Below, piece by piece: positions 12,301 to 24,277 of a DNA stretch of 64,000 bases; the stretch's first letter is position 1; every line of letters starts with the position of its first letter. The stretch lies in contig NW_002060950.1 of NCBI RefSeq assembly GCF_000150275.1, positions 1,538,106 to 1,602,105 on the forward strand. The letters are read 5' to 3'. A program made the position numbers and the translations under genes. The notes under the pieces were generated by a model. The model was not told where the DNA came from. It ran no database searches and saw nothing but the letters and a program-made list of their open reading frames with translations. The stretch comes from Trichoplax adhaerens (lineage: Eukaryota; Placozoa; Uniplacotomia; Trichoplacea; Trichoplacidae).

Positions 12301-14859
12301 ATGACTGATAGACTAGTGTAAATCCCTTTCTTTTCGCTCAGGTTCAATAAGCAACCTAGACTACCGCAGAATATTAGTACTGCATAGGTATACTGTAGCT
12401 TTAACAAGGATGAAATGTAGAAGTGGTAATGTCTGTGTAATTTTTTCAATTCATCGCAATTTATTAATTGATCAACTAATTAGAATAAATATTGTCAAGA
12501 TAACTGCACAACCGTACGTGTAGTGAAAAAAATAATCATAAGAAGGTAAATGCGAGAGCGTAGCGAAGACGAATTCAATGATATACAGTAATTAAAATGT
12601 TGTCTTATTCAAGTACTGTAAGTCCGTGTAGGACGATAATATCAAAGCAAGAAAGTACTTTTCCTGCCGGTCTTCCAATTGTGTACTGCGTTAGTATATG
12701 TATTACTTAAGATTTAGTATCGTCTCTCCGAAACTATGGATAAAAAATCAAATGTGCCACTACGTTACAGTATTAAACATATATCTTCCCCATGAGGATT
12801 ATAGAGAATTTGCTAATTACTCTAAACTCACCGCTGTATTACAGTAGCCTATTCGGCTAATAACAAATGTTGGCGATGGCTAAGATATCGAATAGTAAAG
12901 TTAATACTGTATTAGAAACTATCTGAAGTCGACGGAGATTATACGGTGTACACATGTAAATAATGTCTGATTACATGCAGGTCAGCAACTTCAAAAATTC
13001 ACGGTGATTGAAAAATTAGTGTAGCTATCATCGCATTTAGCAAGAAGACTGTTTTTCATTTCAAACGACAACAAGCTCACGAGTCACCACCATCAACAAA
13101 AATCTCCGTTACTATTACTAAAATTGATAAATAGTTATTCCAAGTTGATTGCTCACGCCGCACACCTTGGATGAATATCGGCATCAACGATGGAGTCTGT
13201 TTTTAGGCTCCTGACTAGTGTATTGTAACCCCACTACGACTAAACATTTAATCCGATTGAAAGCGCTACATAAAATCCGAATCCGATCCGAAAATTGTAT
13301 TGACCACTTTAACGATATCGATTAACGTTAATAATAAAGAAAGAAATCACTACCTACAGTAGCTTTTGCAAAACTTGGATCAAAACTATTGTCCTTGATA
13401 TGACAGTATTGTTTCTCTTTTAATAAAGTTATTTTCAGCTGCACGAAGGTTATATGGTAACACGATCATGCGAGAAAAAACACCGTGTACCGTAAATGGT
13501 TTGTTCAATTTAGCCTGATAGGTGTACCGTAGCGAAGTAACTTTATAGCGCAGTCAAGTGCAGAACAGTATAGTTTTCAGAGATATCTTATATGACAACG
13601 TCCAAAAAATGGAAAAAATACTACTGCACTTGTATGGCGGTAATGGAATTTTAAATAGATGATGACAAAAATTTTAAAATACAACATTATATCGTGAAGG
13701 CTTTGCGAACGCAGTCTTTTAGTATCGCGAATCCTCCAGTACTGTACGAGTACTAGAGGAGAGTATTTTGTAGTCATACGTTATCTTTTATCCTAATCAG
13801 TATTATTTTAGACAGTTCTCAGTGGAATTCAAAAAATTTTTTATCATGTCAGTACGGCAATCAAGCTCAGTTTGGAGTAAGAAATATTCACGTAGTAATC
13901 GAATTTTTATGGATAGAACATGTACCTAATTCTAGTCGTGTGCGATATACTGTACATGGCGAAAGGCACTGCAAAGGCAGAGGATAAATAGATCATCTTT
14001 GACTAACCTTAAACGGGGAATACCAACTCCACTTTGAAAAACTTTATACAGCTTAGCTTCGTATAACAATTGTGGATGGCGTGCACGAATAGATTCCAAT
14101 TTGACGGCTACCTCCTACAGAAGAACGCATATCAAAAGATGAAAATAGATGTTGGTCAAAAGGTTGAACCATTTTTTTTTAGGAAGGGGGAAGCTAGCAT
14201 TTTGGACATTTCTGTCCATACGTCAGTTACATAGAGTCTGTTTTTTACCACTGGGAACGTCCACTTTGCAGCAATACGGACAGGCAAACATCTCTTTCTA
14301 CGCGAACTGTTCAACTAAGATTAAACTAATAAGCTTGAGCTTGTTTGCGATTATCATTTTACTCCTTATCTACACACTGGTATTACCAATATCCTACGGG
14401 AAAACATTTTCTACTCATAGAATTGGAAGATGACAAAAAATATCAACAAGATTCAAGACGCAGAGTACAACGTCATTACCATTGTACGGTTACTACTGTA
14501 TGTACTATACGGGAATAGTCCGTACTACGGACAGATGTTGAGAGTTGCACTAGGTTGAAAAGTAAAGTTCAACAATTCATTTTTAGTGAATATAAAAGTC
14601 ATGTAGTCTTGAATCTAATCAAGAAAAACAAGTGGTGATATTGGCTAGTCTATCGTCAGTGAAATTTTTAAAGCAATTTTTATTCCAGTTGGGAATCGCC
14701 AGTGGGGCATTGTAGACGTTGACTTACCTCGCCATTCGTAATATTGACTGCTTTATAAATTTCACCAAAAGATCCACTGCCAATTTTTTGCAATAATTTA
14801 TACTTTCCACCAACAACAAATTCCCCACGAATAGGGTTCGATCGCGAGCTACTGCTCAT
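9352..14859 (-). CDS. CSNK1A1: Casein kinase I alpha
   Basis: This serine/threonine kinase primes beta-catenin in the Wnt destruction complex and phosphorylates many other substrates. Six exons join in phase: 14728-14859 (start [14 protein letters not shown]), 14008-14114, 11258-11384, 10436-10674, 10100-10253 and 9352-9877. The glycine loop [10 protein letters not shown], catalytic HRDIKPDNF, the CK1 signature [16 protein letters not shown] and the tail block [18 protein letters not shown] place it in the alpha class. The metal-binding triplet is DYG, where vertebrate CK1-alpha has DFG. After the kinase core comes a Q-rich tail holding a charged 12-residue motif three times. An in-frame ATG 27 bases upstream of the chosen start is possible but less like the family. 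The last exon may end at a GTATGA donor at 9351 or read through to a stop at 9254; no following exon was identified. Confidence 0.95.
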
Positions 14860-15165
14860 CTTGAAAGTCTGTATAGGGCACTCCAACTAATGGCTGCCTA
14901 GATTAACTTGTTGAAAGTAAACTTCAATGAAGGGAAAAAAATTCTTTCACCGCTAATTCCTTCCTACTCACTACCTCTCTCGTCTTTGTGAAGAAAAATA
15001 CCTTGGTACTGAAGCTAGTCGTGCAAGTCGACCGTCTTGGGGTTGTCACATCACCAAGTGACACACTACAGTACGTCAACTACAGTACTGTACAATAACG
15101 CAAAGTCCGCCACACTTCACTGCAGTGCACTGTTCGGGACAGTACTCGGGTAAATAGGCTAATAA
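14860..15165. other. Upstream flank of CK1-alpha
   Basis: This is the presumed promoter side of the kinase. It is less AT-rich than its surroundings and holds the first GTAC palindromes (around 15068-15100). No promoter element is clear enough to call. Confidence 0.35.
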
Positions 15166-15260
15166 TGAAGAAATTAATAATTATTATTATTCTTATGATC
15201 ATTATTATCACTAATAAATATTATTATTATTATATTATTATTATTAATTAATTAATAGGG
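15165..15260. repeat. AAT/ATT trinucleotide-rich tract
   Basis: About 95 bases made mostly of interrupted ATT and AAT triplets ending in an AATT run. It is a simple-sequence tract upstream of CK1-alpha, directly beside the GTAC palindrome cluster. Confidence 0.75.
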
Positions 15261-15299
15261 TTACCTCTGGTCACACTAGTCAAGTCAAACGAATGACAC

Positions 15300-15720
15300 A
15301 GTAAGTACAGTACTGTACTGTACTGTACAGTACAGTCTCCGTTAGCTGATTCATTTGACGCCTTTGGCGACGTTGATATGACATACGGTACACTTACGTA
15401 CAAACTACACCACCTGTATGGTACCGTACTGTACTGTACACTGTACTGTATGGTACCGTAGTTCCTCAAGCCTGCATTTCCTACAGTACATTGTATTGTA
15501 GCTGATCGGACGATACCTTTCACCACTCTGTTGTTACCACCAAGCCTGTTAGTCTGTTACGCCTGTTATTTAGGCTGTTGCTGTAGTGACGATTGTAAAC
15601 TATAAACGTAAACGAAGAATCCCTTTTACAGTAGCATCTCAAAGGCATCTACCAATCGACTGTTCTCAATACATAATGTGTACAGTATACTGGACTGTAT
15701 ACTGTACTGTATACTGTCGC
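15300..15720. repeat. Cluster of GTAC/TACAGTAC palindromes
   Basis: Runs of overlapping TACTGTAC and GTACAGTAC words occur at about 15305-15340, 15424-15500 and 15675-15720. The words are self-complementary and could form hairpins. The same vocabulary reappears at 22975-23130, 23750-23960, 34483-34502 and around 35450, so it looks like a dispersed family of low-complexity palindromes. Open frames crossing it (for example 15248-15526 minus) are a by-product of the repeat. Confidence 0.75.
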
Positions 15721-15799
15721 CTATTAGCTTCTATGAGGGTACATGAGTTACTTGTAGAACTCCACAGTGACGTTGTATCCATCCTATTGCCATAGCAAC

Positions 15800-18261
15800 A
15801 TACTTAGCAACCAACTTAGCAACCAACACTGGTGTCACCGCTGACATTCCATTCAATCATATTCTACGCTTTGACCTAGGCAGTCCATCCTAGACTCGAT
15901 AGGTATAAAATGTCTTAGGTAGAGGTAGAAATATCGGCCAAATAAATTCATCTTATATCTTCAACCCCAGCTTAAGTAACAGTATAAATGAATTATAGAT
16001 CAAGGTACAGTACATGATCCATCACTATCGTAGGCTAGGGATAAAAGAAATAAAAAGAAAGAAATGCACCTAAGCTATCGATGCATTTAACTGTTGCATC
16101 GTTGATTGCACTCGTAATGTTGTATATCTCTGACGAAGATATTAAAGTATATTTAAATTCAGTTTGCTCATACACTATTGTTAGCCTTTCCTTACCTGTC
16201 TGACAGCATAAAGTCTCTGATCTACTATAAAACGGTAGTCGATTACTATTATGTACGTATCGTTCAATTCCCCTCCACTTTTACAAATGAAATGCGCCTA
16301 CTACAGGAAATGTATAATGCACAATTATAAATGATTTACTAACTATAATATACCTAAATACATTCGCACACAATCAGAAATAAGCTGCAGAGTATTACAT
16401 AGCGTTGAAAGAGAAAGAGTTCAAAAATATTAAAATATTAAATCAAAAGAGATAACTCAACGTCATCTATAAATTGTTACACCATCAATATAAATATAGT
16501 CTACATTGAAGTTATACAATGGTTGTTGGCTTCTATAATATCATTTATGTTTATTAATCTAGTGCATCCTAGAATTGACACTATTAAAATGTCGAACATA
16601 TCATTTTCTGCTCAATTTTTCCCTATCTTTCAATTTTCTATCAACTTTTAAAAATGAAGTATTAATAGGTAAATATTTATAAGCTATTCATCGCTATCCA
16701 TAATACCACATACGTTGATTAAAAATACTGTATACTGTACGCTGTAGGATATCCGATGCTGCCAAAAGAGAAACAATCTTATAAAACGACATGAAATGAA
16801 TAAATGAAAAGAAATGGACCATTATTTGTATTGCTTGTTGTGTCTTTGATTACAATTATAGGAATTCGAATTCAGATAATTAAACCCATAATTTCGCTAA
16901 TATTTCATAACTAATGAGCACTTAATGTCAACGAATAATTATAGCACAATTCGATAAATTTTAAAATATAGATTAATAAGATGAAATGGGCTGCCATTAA
17001 ATCACTTATATGTACATGCTATAGTTCCTAGGAAAGGATACTAGTATAACTTAGTAGTGTACGAGTACGTTATTACGTTTTTATCATAAAAAAATTTTAG
17101 TATTCCCATATCTTCAATTACACTCTTGTCAATATCATTACAGAACAAATTTCAATTAATTTATATTTATATTGCAGCTATGTATTGTATAAAATAATGC
17201 TAAAAGTAAGCTAAAGTAACTTTTCTTTAAGCAATTTCTATAGTATGATAAAATAAAAGAATCTAAAACAATACTTGAATGAGCTTACTGTAGCCGCAGA
17301 TACAATGTTATAACATGTTAGCATGAAAGTATGCTACATAGCCTAAAAAGGCGCTGGAAACAATGTTCTTCAATATACGTACAAGGGCTACAACCCTAGT
17401 AGCATGTATCATTTAATACTATTAGCCATTCATAAACACTGTTAGAAAATTGAACTTATATTATATTGATATCTTAGATGATCCAAGCTGACACCAGAGC
17501 TTACGTACAATGGTAGACGCAAAAGTTATCAAGGCCAACCCATTACTTATTTATAAGTACATACGCATATTAACGTGATCAGTAACAATGTTATCTATGC
17601 AATAGTTTATTGATGCACGTAGCAATTTTTAATGTCATAAAGTCTTAAAGAAACATTTGCGCTACAATTAAAAAATTTTCCACTGAAAATTTATCGCATA
17701 AATTAAAATTCAATGAAGCCACCCAATAACTGGATAAATAGTTCAAGAGTATGTATAATCTAGAAAATTTATAACTCATCTGTAATAATTATGATTAATC
17801 AGATGATATATACTGAAGAAATCTGATAGAAGTGGAGAAAATAACAGCTATTTCAATATATAAGTAAATAATATCTGCTGTACTTTCATTTCAATATTAT
17901 CAAACTTATTCTCTATATTAACAAGTAAAGTTTACTGCATACCGTATTTAGCTGTCTATTTAACTAAAAACTATATAAAAATGTTAATCCAGTACTGAGA
18001 AAACATGTTTTAAAAATTGGTATAACTCAATTATTGATGATATAATAACACGGTACTTTCAGTTAAATAATAAAGGACAGTATTCTGATAGTTGTGGTAT
18101 ATTACGTATATTAACTGTAAACAATATTTCCTTTGTCATCAACTATAGTGATACATATAGAACTGCAACATAATCGTCAATATACATGAAATACAGATGC
18201 ATTATCTAAAGTACAAGAAGGACCACACTTTAAATATTAAGCCTCAACTGTTACAGCAGAA
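15800..18261. other. Intergenic stretch 3' of SUPV3L1
   Basis: AT-rich sequence between the 3' end of SUPV3L1 and the upstream flank of CK1-alpha, both minus-strand. No coding exon, RNA gene or repeat array was seen apart from one short TACTGTAC word near 16730. Confidence 0.45.
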
Positions 18262-21200
18262 TCAACTACGTCTTTTTTTAACATCTGAAACAACTTCTCT
18301 TTCATCAACTGACGACAATTTAAACGGAAACTTCACTGTATTGCTTCGATAATTTCTGTATGCTGAACTAGATACGATTTTCCGCTTCCGTGGGCTAGCT
18401 AAAAATTTACTAATTACGCTTTCCAATTCTTTTTGAAGCCGACAAACTTCATGATAATTCACAAAGTAGTCAGGAAACCTAAAGCTAAATTCGTTTTTTA
18501 AGGTTCGCAAGAAATTATCAAAACATAGTTTATCATATAACAAAAATAGCAATTCTAGTTACGTATACAATATATGAATTATGATAATCTGATTCCGATT
18601 ATTAGTTAAATTAATGACTTAAAAATTACCTTAGCCAAAGGTATAAATCAAGAATATCGTATACAGCTTCTAAAGTAAATAATTTTTCTTCATCATCCGG
18701 CATCTTAAATGGATACGGTATCAACTCTTTCAATGATGCATCAGTGATACTTGTACGTTTACCAACATGAGTGGCAAACTGCACAATTTAATTTAAAAAT
18801 AAATACCAAATTTAGCTTAAAAATACCCAAAATGACGCCGTAAAAGCCAACTTTAAAATCATACCTTAAGAACAGCGGACGACATTAATGGGTTACGATG
18901 ATCAATTGGTGCTAAACAGAATATGTATTTCTCCTTTAGGAGTAATCCTTCAACAGTGTCCACAATCGCCGCAACATTCTTCAGAAAATCAAATGTTATA
19001 CAATACGTATTAGAATGGTATGATGCTACCTGATATTGGAATACTAAAAATCGCTAATAAAGCAATCTATATACGAGTATACATCCCATGCTATAATATC
19101 AATTGCAAATTTAGTATCTATCGCTAAAATAGATATTAATCTAAGGGGTACGATAACTTATTTCATTAGCAATCTATCTAATTGCCGAGTAAAATAACTA
19201 CATTAAATCATCAATATCATTAACGTACTTTAAATTCTTCATTTCTGCAGATGAAAAACTTGTCGCCGACTTTAACCAGATTAGAGAATAAATCCTAAAG
19301 AAATATAATAAAATATTCAATTAGTACCTAAAATGAGATCGAGCTATTATTCAGATTCTAATACATGATCTAAAACTATCAAGATATTACTTAATTTCCT
19401 ACCAAAATATCTGTAAATGATGCTTCTGGCAAATAGTAAGAAAACAATTCAACATCACTCCATGTAAGTCCAAGGCCAGCTCGCTAAATATATTATCATG
19501 TGTATTCGTTCATCATATTGGCAGTTAAACAACAAAAAATGGATTTTAAAATACATTTCAAAGATAGACACGACCATACCTGAATTGGTTCAATAGGAGT
19601 ATCTAGTAGTCTTTGTATGATCGGTAAATCGTCCACGAATAGCCTATCAGGGTGATAACGGAGTGTTATTAGGAGAATTAAAGTATTTAGTATTAAAGTA
19701 AAGCGCAATATCAGGCTAGAAAACGTTAACATTAGAACGAACGTCGTAATTTCTCCTATATTAAAATCGGAGCGAAAACGACCAGCTCTGCCCGCTACTT
19801 GTCTAGCATGCGACGGTGTCAAACTCGTAATTTCCAATCCATCGAATTTCATAAGTGAATTAAATATAATTCTTTTAATATTTCTATAATTAAATTAATC
19901 AACAAAGATATTGACTTATTATAATATTAGCAATGTTACAAATACAACGAACAATTTATTATTGCTATAATGGTACTTACAAATTCAATCCCATTCCGAT
20001 TGCATCGGAAGCTACCAACACATTATAATCATTATTTGGATCATTAAACAAGTCTGCCTGATGAGCCCTTGTTACTGAGTGATTGAAAAAAAATTTTGGC
20101 TATAAAGCAAAACATGTAATATCAATACATCATAATTTGCGATTACGAAGCTTACCAGACGGCAAACCTCCATAAATAATTGCGCATTTATGATCGGTTT
20201 TACTCTCTACGCTATATTTTAGCTTAAATAGTTCTTTTCGAGAAAATGCTACAACACAGTCTCCCTTGGTCACGTTACTAAGTTTACCTATAAATATACT
20301 TCAGTTAGGCAGCTAATCATTTACATATTAAACTTAAGGCAATTTGCACTTATAGGAATAAGGTGTAATGCCTATAATAGCTGCTATTTTTAGTTCGTAA
20401 TAACTACAATGTATAATTTAAATACCGTCAAAACTGTTTTTCTGCACCGATAAAGGAACTAAGCGATCATATCTCTGAACCTATGATAAAAGAATTAGAT
20501 ATGTTGCATTGTATTACGTGTTTGCTGCAATGGTCATCATATAAATGACTACAGTAGAGGAGCATACCTCGAACTCATCACCACATGAATCAGCTAATTT
20601 CCTTATAAGGTCTATACCAGATGGATCACCGCAAAGATGAAGCTCAAAGGCACAAAGACCTATAATAAATAGATATATAAATATAAAAGAAAGACACGTA
20701 CCAATAATTCTAATACCATGAATTACGCGAGCTCTCTGAACCTAATAAAGCTCTGGTCCAAGCGAATCCTCTGAGGTCATCCTTGATCATTTGAATCTCA
20801 TCGATAATACCGATGTCGTCTAATGATATTATTTTAGTCAGTATCAGCATTTACGCTTGTATATATCATGTAAATTTGTATTCACTTAAATTAAAGCTTA
20901 GGTAAGTTTAAATAAGTTATTTTCGAAGATAATTTAAATCCGTAAAATTAAGTCAAAATTTAAGCATGTGTAAAATGCTAACAATGTTCATTTATATTTG
21001 CCATTTCAACTGTACAAGAAACATGCTGAGAACTAAATCCATTGGGATCAACGTAAAGACGTTCCTCTCCAGTAATTAGATCGCATTTTACATTCTAGAA
21101 AAACGTATATCAAGTTAACGTCAAGTTAGCGATAAGCATATGAACACAAATCTCAAAACGTTCATACCGCTTCTAGTGATCTTCGATAAATTTCGTGAGC

Positions 21201-22379
21201 AAGTAGTCGTAACGGGCAACAATAAATTGCTTTTTCTGCTTTAAAAAATTTATGCAATGCATGATACGTTTTTCCACTATTCGTCGGACCAGCATGGTAA
21301 ATAATTTTACGCGGAGCGATATTTCTAGCTTCTTGGTACCTTAAATGAGATGATACTTTCATGAATTTATATATATTAATAGAAATGACGATATATTTAT
21401 ATAATTATTTCCCCTTCTTACCAAGATACAGGAGAACGAAAGTTACTATGATATAATAGATCCTTAATACAACCGATTAAAGGGTATTCTTTTTTAGCAT
21501 ATTTTAAAAAATAAGGCCAAAGCGCCATCACCTTATCTAGGAAATAAGTTGCATACAATGCAGAAAGTTAACAAATTACCATTTCTTTTCTAGTAAATAC
21601 CTTAGGCAAGTAGAAAACATATTAAAGTAGTCTAGCAGTATTATTTATATCAGTATTATCGATTTATGAATTAGGAAATACATCATAATTACAACAGTAG
21701 ATACACCATGCTGATTATAATTATAAGGCTGTATATCAAATTAGACAAAGTTACACATAGAATGTTTACCTTCACCATTACGTACGCGGATGAATGTTTC
21801 ATTTAATTCACGATTATTTTTAGAGATAGCTTTACTGCGGAACTTCCGAGCGACTTTAGCAAGCAAATCATCTACCGAAGAAGATGAAATCATAAATGGA
21901 TAACTACCACCTATTTAGCTATTTGGTTTAGCTATTATTCTTCTAATGAATTAATCTAGCGATACAATGTCAAAATAGCTAGATTACATATATGAACGGA
22001 ACGTATGGATTTTACAACCTTCAATTTTATGAACTTTTAATTTATGTTTAAATCCATTATCTTTATACAATTCCTTGAGCAATAATTTAATTGCTGAATC
22101 TACACATAGATAACATAAAAAGACAAATAATGGTCATACTTAAAACATTCATTAAAAATCAATTTTGCAGTTAGGAATACAAGACATGGCTGACATACTA
22201 TTCAATGGTACAGTTGAATTAAGCTTTCTTCCTTGTTTGTTGTCTTTACCATCACCATCGCTGCAATAGCGACGGACTGATGATAGTAAACCATTTACAC
22301 TTGGCGAGAATACAAATTTGCTTCTGTGATAAAGTTGATGTGATAGTTGAATACTTGATACAAGTTGTGATAACCTCAT
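18262..22379 (-). CDS. SUPV3L1: SUPV3L1 (SUV3), mitochondrial ATP-dependent RNA helicase
   Basis: SUV3 unwinds RNA in the mitochondrial degradosome with PNPase and helps mitochondrial RNA turnover. The start at 22379 gives an arginine-rich, hydroxylated N-terminus with a likely cleavage site near RRYCS, typical of a matrix presequence. Helicase motifs occur in order on the minus strand: motif [12 protein letters not shown] and Ia PLRLLAHEI (exon about 21171-21350), [11 protein letters not shown] and HVSCTVEMA (about 21000-21094), motif [13 protein letters not shown] (about 20745-20820), motif [13 protein letters not shown] (about 19985-20065), motif [11 protein letters not shown] (about 19790). 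The C-terminal exons carry [15 protein letters not shown] and end in a basic tail with TGA at 18262-18264. Exon 1 is about 22199-22379 and exon 2 about 22019-22099. It is head to head with RNPC3. Confidence 0.94.
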
Positions 22380-22960
22380 GTTGGCTTATTTGAAGTAAAA
22401 GAAACAGAATTAAGGCTCAGGTTAGTTGAAAAAAATCAATTTTGCAAGCAATTGCCTGACTATTTTACGTATGGTATAGTATACCAACCTCCGCATGTAA
22501 TTTCACTCGATATCCAGAGAAGAAGGAGCTATAAAATGATCCCTATGGAAAAGAAATGAGTATAGTCTATTTCTGCAACTAATACAGTAGCAATATTTGC
22601 ATAGAGTCAATGCAGCTCTAATTTATTTGTAATCGTAACTCGCATTCGCTAGTCAATCGATAGCATCAACATGCAGAAATCGAGCTCAAATCAAAACAGC
22701 TTGATGGATAACAGTTTTAATTGCATTATAGCAATAAAAAAAATGGCAAATGTAATGTTAATATGTTAACATCATTGATTAGATACTATCAGCTGAGCTC
22801 TCACTACTTAAATGGATACGACTGCCATAATATTTTCAACAGCTTTTTTCTTGACTTGTTGGAGATGGATCGTTAATGCAAGCTAAGCCTTCTTGGGGCC
22901 GGTTGCTCAAAATTAGGTAATTGCAGTACACGATGTCTGGACTCTGCAGGTATTTGATCT
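22380..22960. other. SUPV3L1/RNPC3 head-to-head upstream region, left part
   Basis: Non-coding sequence directly upstream of SUPV3L1 and on the promoter side of RNPC3, whose start lies about 1.9 kb away. No TATA-like or other regulatory site can be called with confidence. Confidence 0.4.
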
Positions 22961-22969
22961 TTTACCTGA

Positions 22970-23130
22970 ATAACAGTACAGACTGTACAGTACACTGTAC
23001 CGTACAGTGTACAGTACAGTACAGTACAGTGTACAGTACAGTACTGTACAGTACTCGGACCGCCAGGCTCAGACTACTGTACACTGTAGCCACATTGTAC
23101 TGTAGTACTGTACTGTTCAATCTCGTACCC
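22970..23130. repeat. Dense GTACAGTAC palindrome tract
   Basis: From about 22975 the sequence is almost entirely overlapping ACAGTAC, GTACTGTAC and GTACACTGTAC words for some 80 bases, followed by scattered copies to 23130. It directly abuts the minisatellite at 23143. Long open frames on both strands here arise because TACAGT repeats lack stops in several frames. Confidence 0.85.
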
Positions 23131-23142
23131 GTACAGTACCGT

Positions 23143-23993
23143 ATGTGGAAGAGCAGCACGGGTACTTGTACTTGCGTATACGCACAATCGCACATGTACT
23201 GGTCTCATTCGGACAGACAGAGGAACAGAATCTGTTCAATTACTCGTACTGTATGCGGGAGAGCTACACCTGTCGAAGGTTTGGTTCTAGCACGGGTACT
23301 TGTACTGGTCTCATTCAGACAGACAGAGGAACAGAATCTGTTCCATTACTCGTATGTGGAAGAAAAGACCAGCACGGGTACTTGTACTGGTCTCATTCAG
23401 ATATACAGAGTAACAGAATCTATTCAATTACTCGTATAGTCGTACAGTATGTGGAAGAAAAGAGCAGCACGGGTACTTGTACTGGTCTCATTCAGATAGA
23501 CAGAGGAACAGAATCTGTTCAATTACTCGTAATACTCTTATGTGGAAGAAAAGAGCAGCACGGGTACCTGTACTGGTCTCATTCGGTACAGTACTCATGT
23601 TCGTATGCAGACAGACAGAGGAACAGAATCTGTTCAATTACTCGTATAAGTCGTATGTGGAAGAAAAGAGCAGCACTGGTCTCATTCAGATAGACAGACG
23701 AACAGAATCTGTTCAATTACTCGTATGTGGAAGAAAAGAGCAGCACTTGTACTGTACCTCTACAGTACTAGTCTCATTCTGTACAGTGCCATACTGTACT
23801 GTACACTGTACACTGTACAGTACTCAAGTTCGTGTGCGGACAGACAGAAGTGCAGACTTTCACAATAAATCGCTGGTAACCTGTACTGGTCTCATTCGGT
23901 ACAGTGCCATACTGTACACTGTACACTGTACAGTACAGTACTCATGTTCGTTCGCAGACAGACAGAAGAACAGACTTGCGCAATAAATCGCGC
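23143..23993 (+). repeat. Minisatellite, 7-8 copies of a 70-155 bp unit
   Basis: A tandem array whose unit contains TATGTGGAAGAAAAGAGCAG, GGGTACTTGTACTGGTCTCA, AGACAGACAGAGGAACAGAA and TCTGTTCAATTACTCGTA. Copies start near 23143, 23250, 23353, 23449, 23540, 23655, 23725 and 23881. Later copies have GTACAGTAC palindromes inserted between unit halves, and the last two lose the middle part. The array is richer in GC than the rest of the window and lies in the divergent promoter region of SUPV3L1 and RNPC3. Long plus-strand open frames in all three phases cross it; copy lengths shift the frame, so these are not taken as genes. Confidence 0.92.
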
Positions 23994-24277
23994 AAAAAAG
24001 CTATCACCCTTTTCGAACATTTATTCAGTTAAAGCAACAAAAAAGCCCTCATAACGATGTGAAGAAGGTGACAGCTATTTTACACCGGATGGATTTCTGC
24101 ATCTCTGAAATCCCTCTCCTGGAATATTAAGGCTAAGTTAGTCAGGAGTTGCACTGGAGCTACTAAAGCTGCTGCATCCCCCTCTGTCTTGCTAAAATGT
24201 GCAAATTAAACGGTAATTAGAGAGATCGCGATTCTATTGAAAGCTTTCCTGTCGTCCTAGCTACCAATATTGATTGC

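Noticed and set aside
15248-15795. Open frames of 69-92 codons on both strands upstream of CK1-alpha
   Set aside because: They are built from GTAC/TACAGT palindromes and show no family features.
22921-23986. Three overlapping plus-strand open frames of 169-182 codons rich in S, T, Y and R
   Set aside because: They lie in all three phases of the minisatellite, whose unit lengths shift the frame, and the peptide repeats simply mirror the DNA repeat. No conserved domain or splice context.
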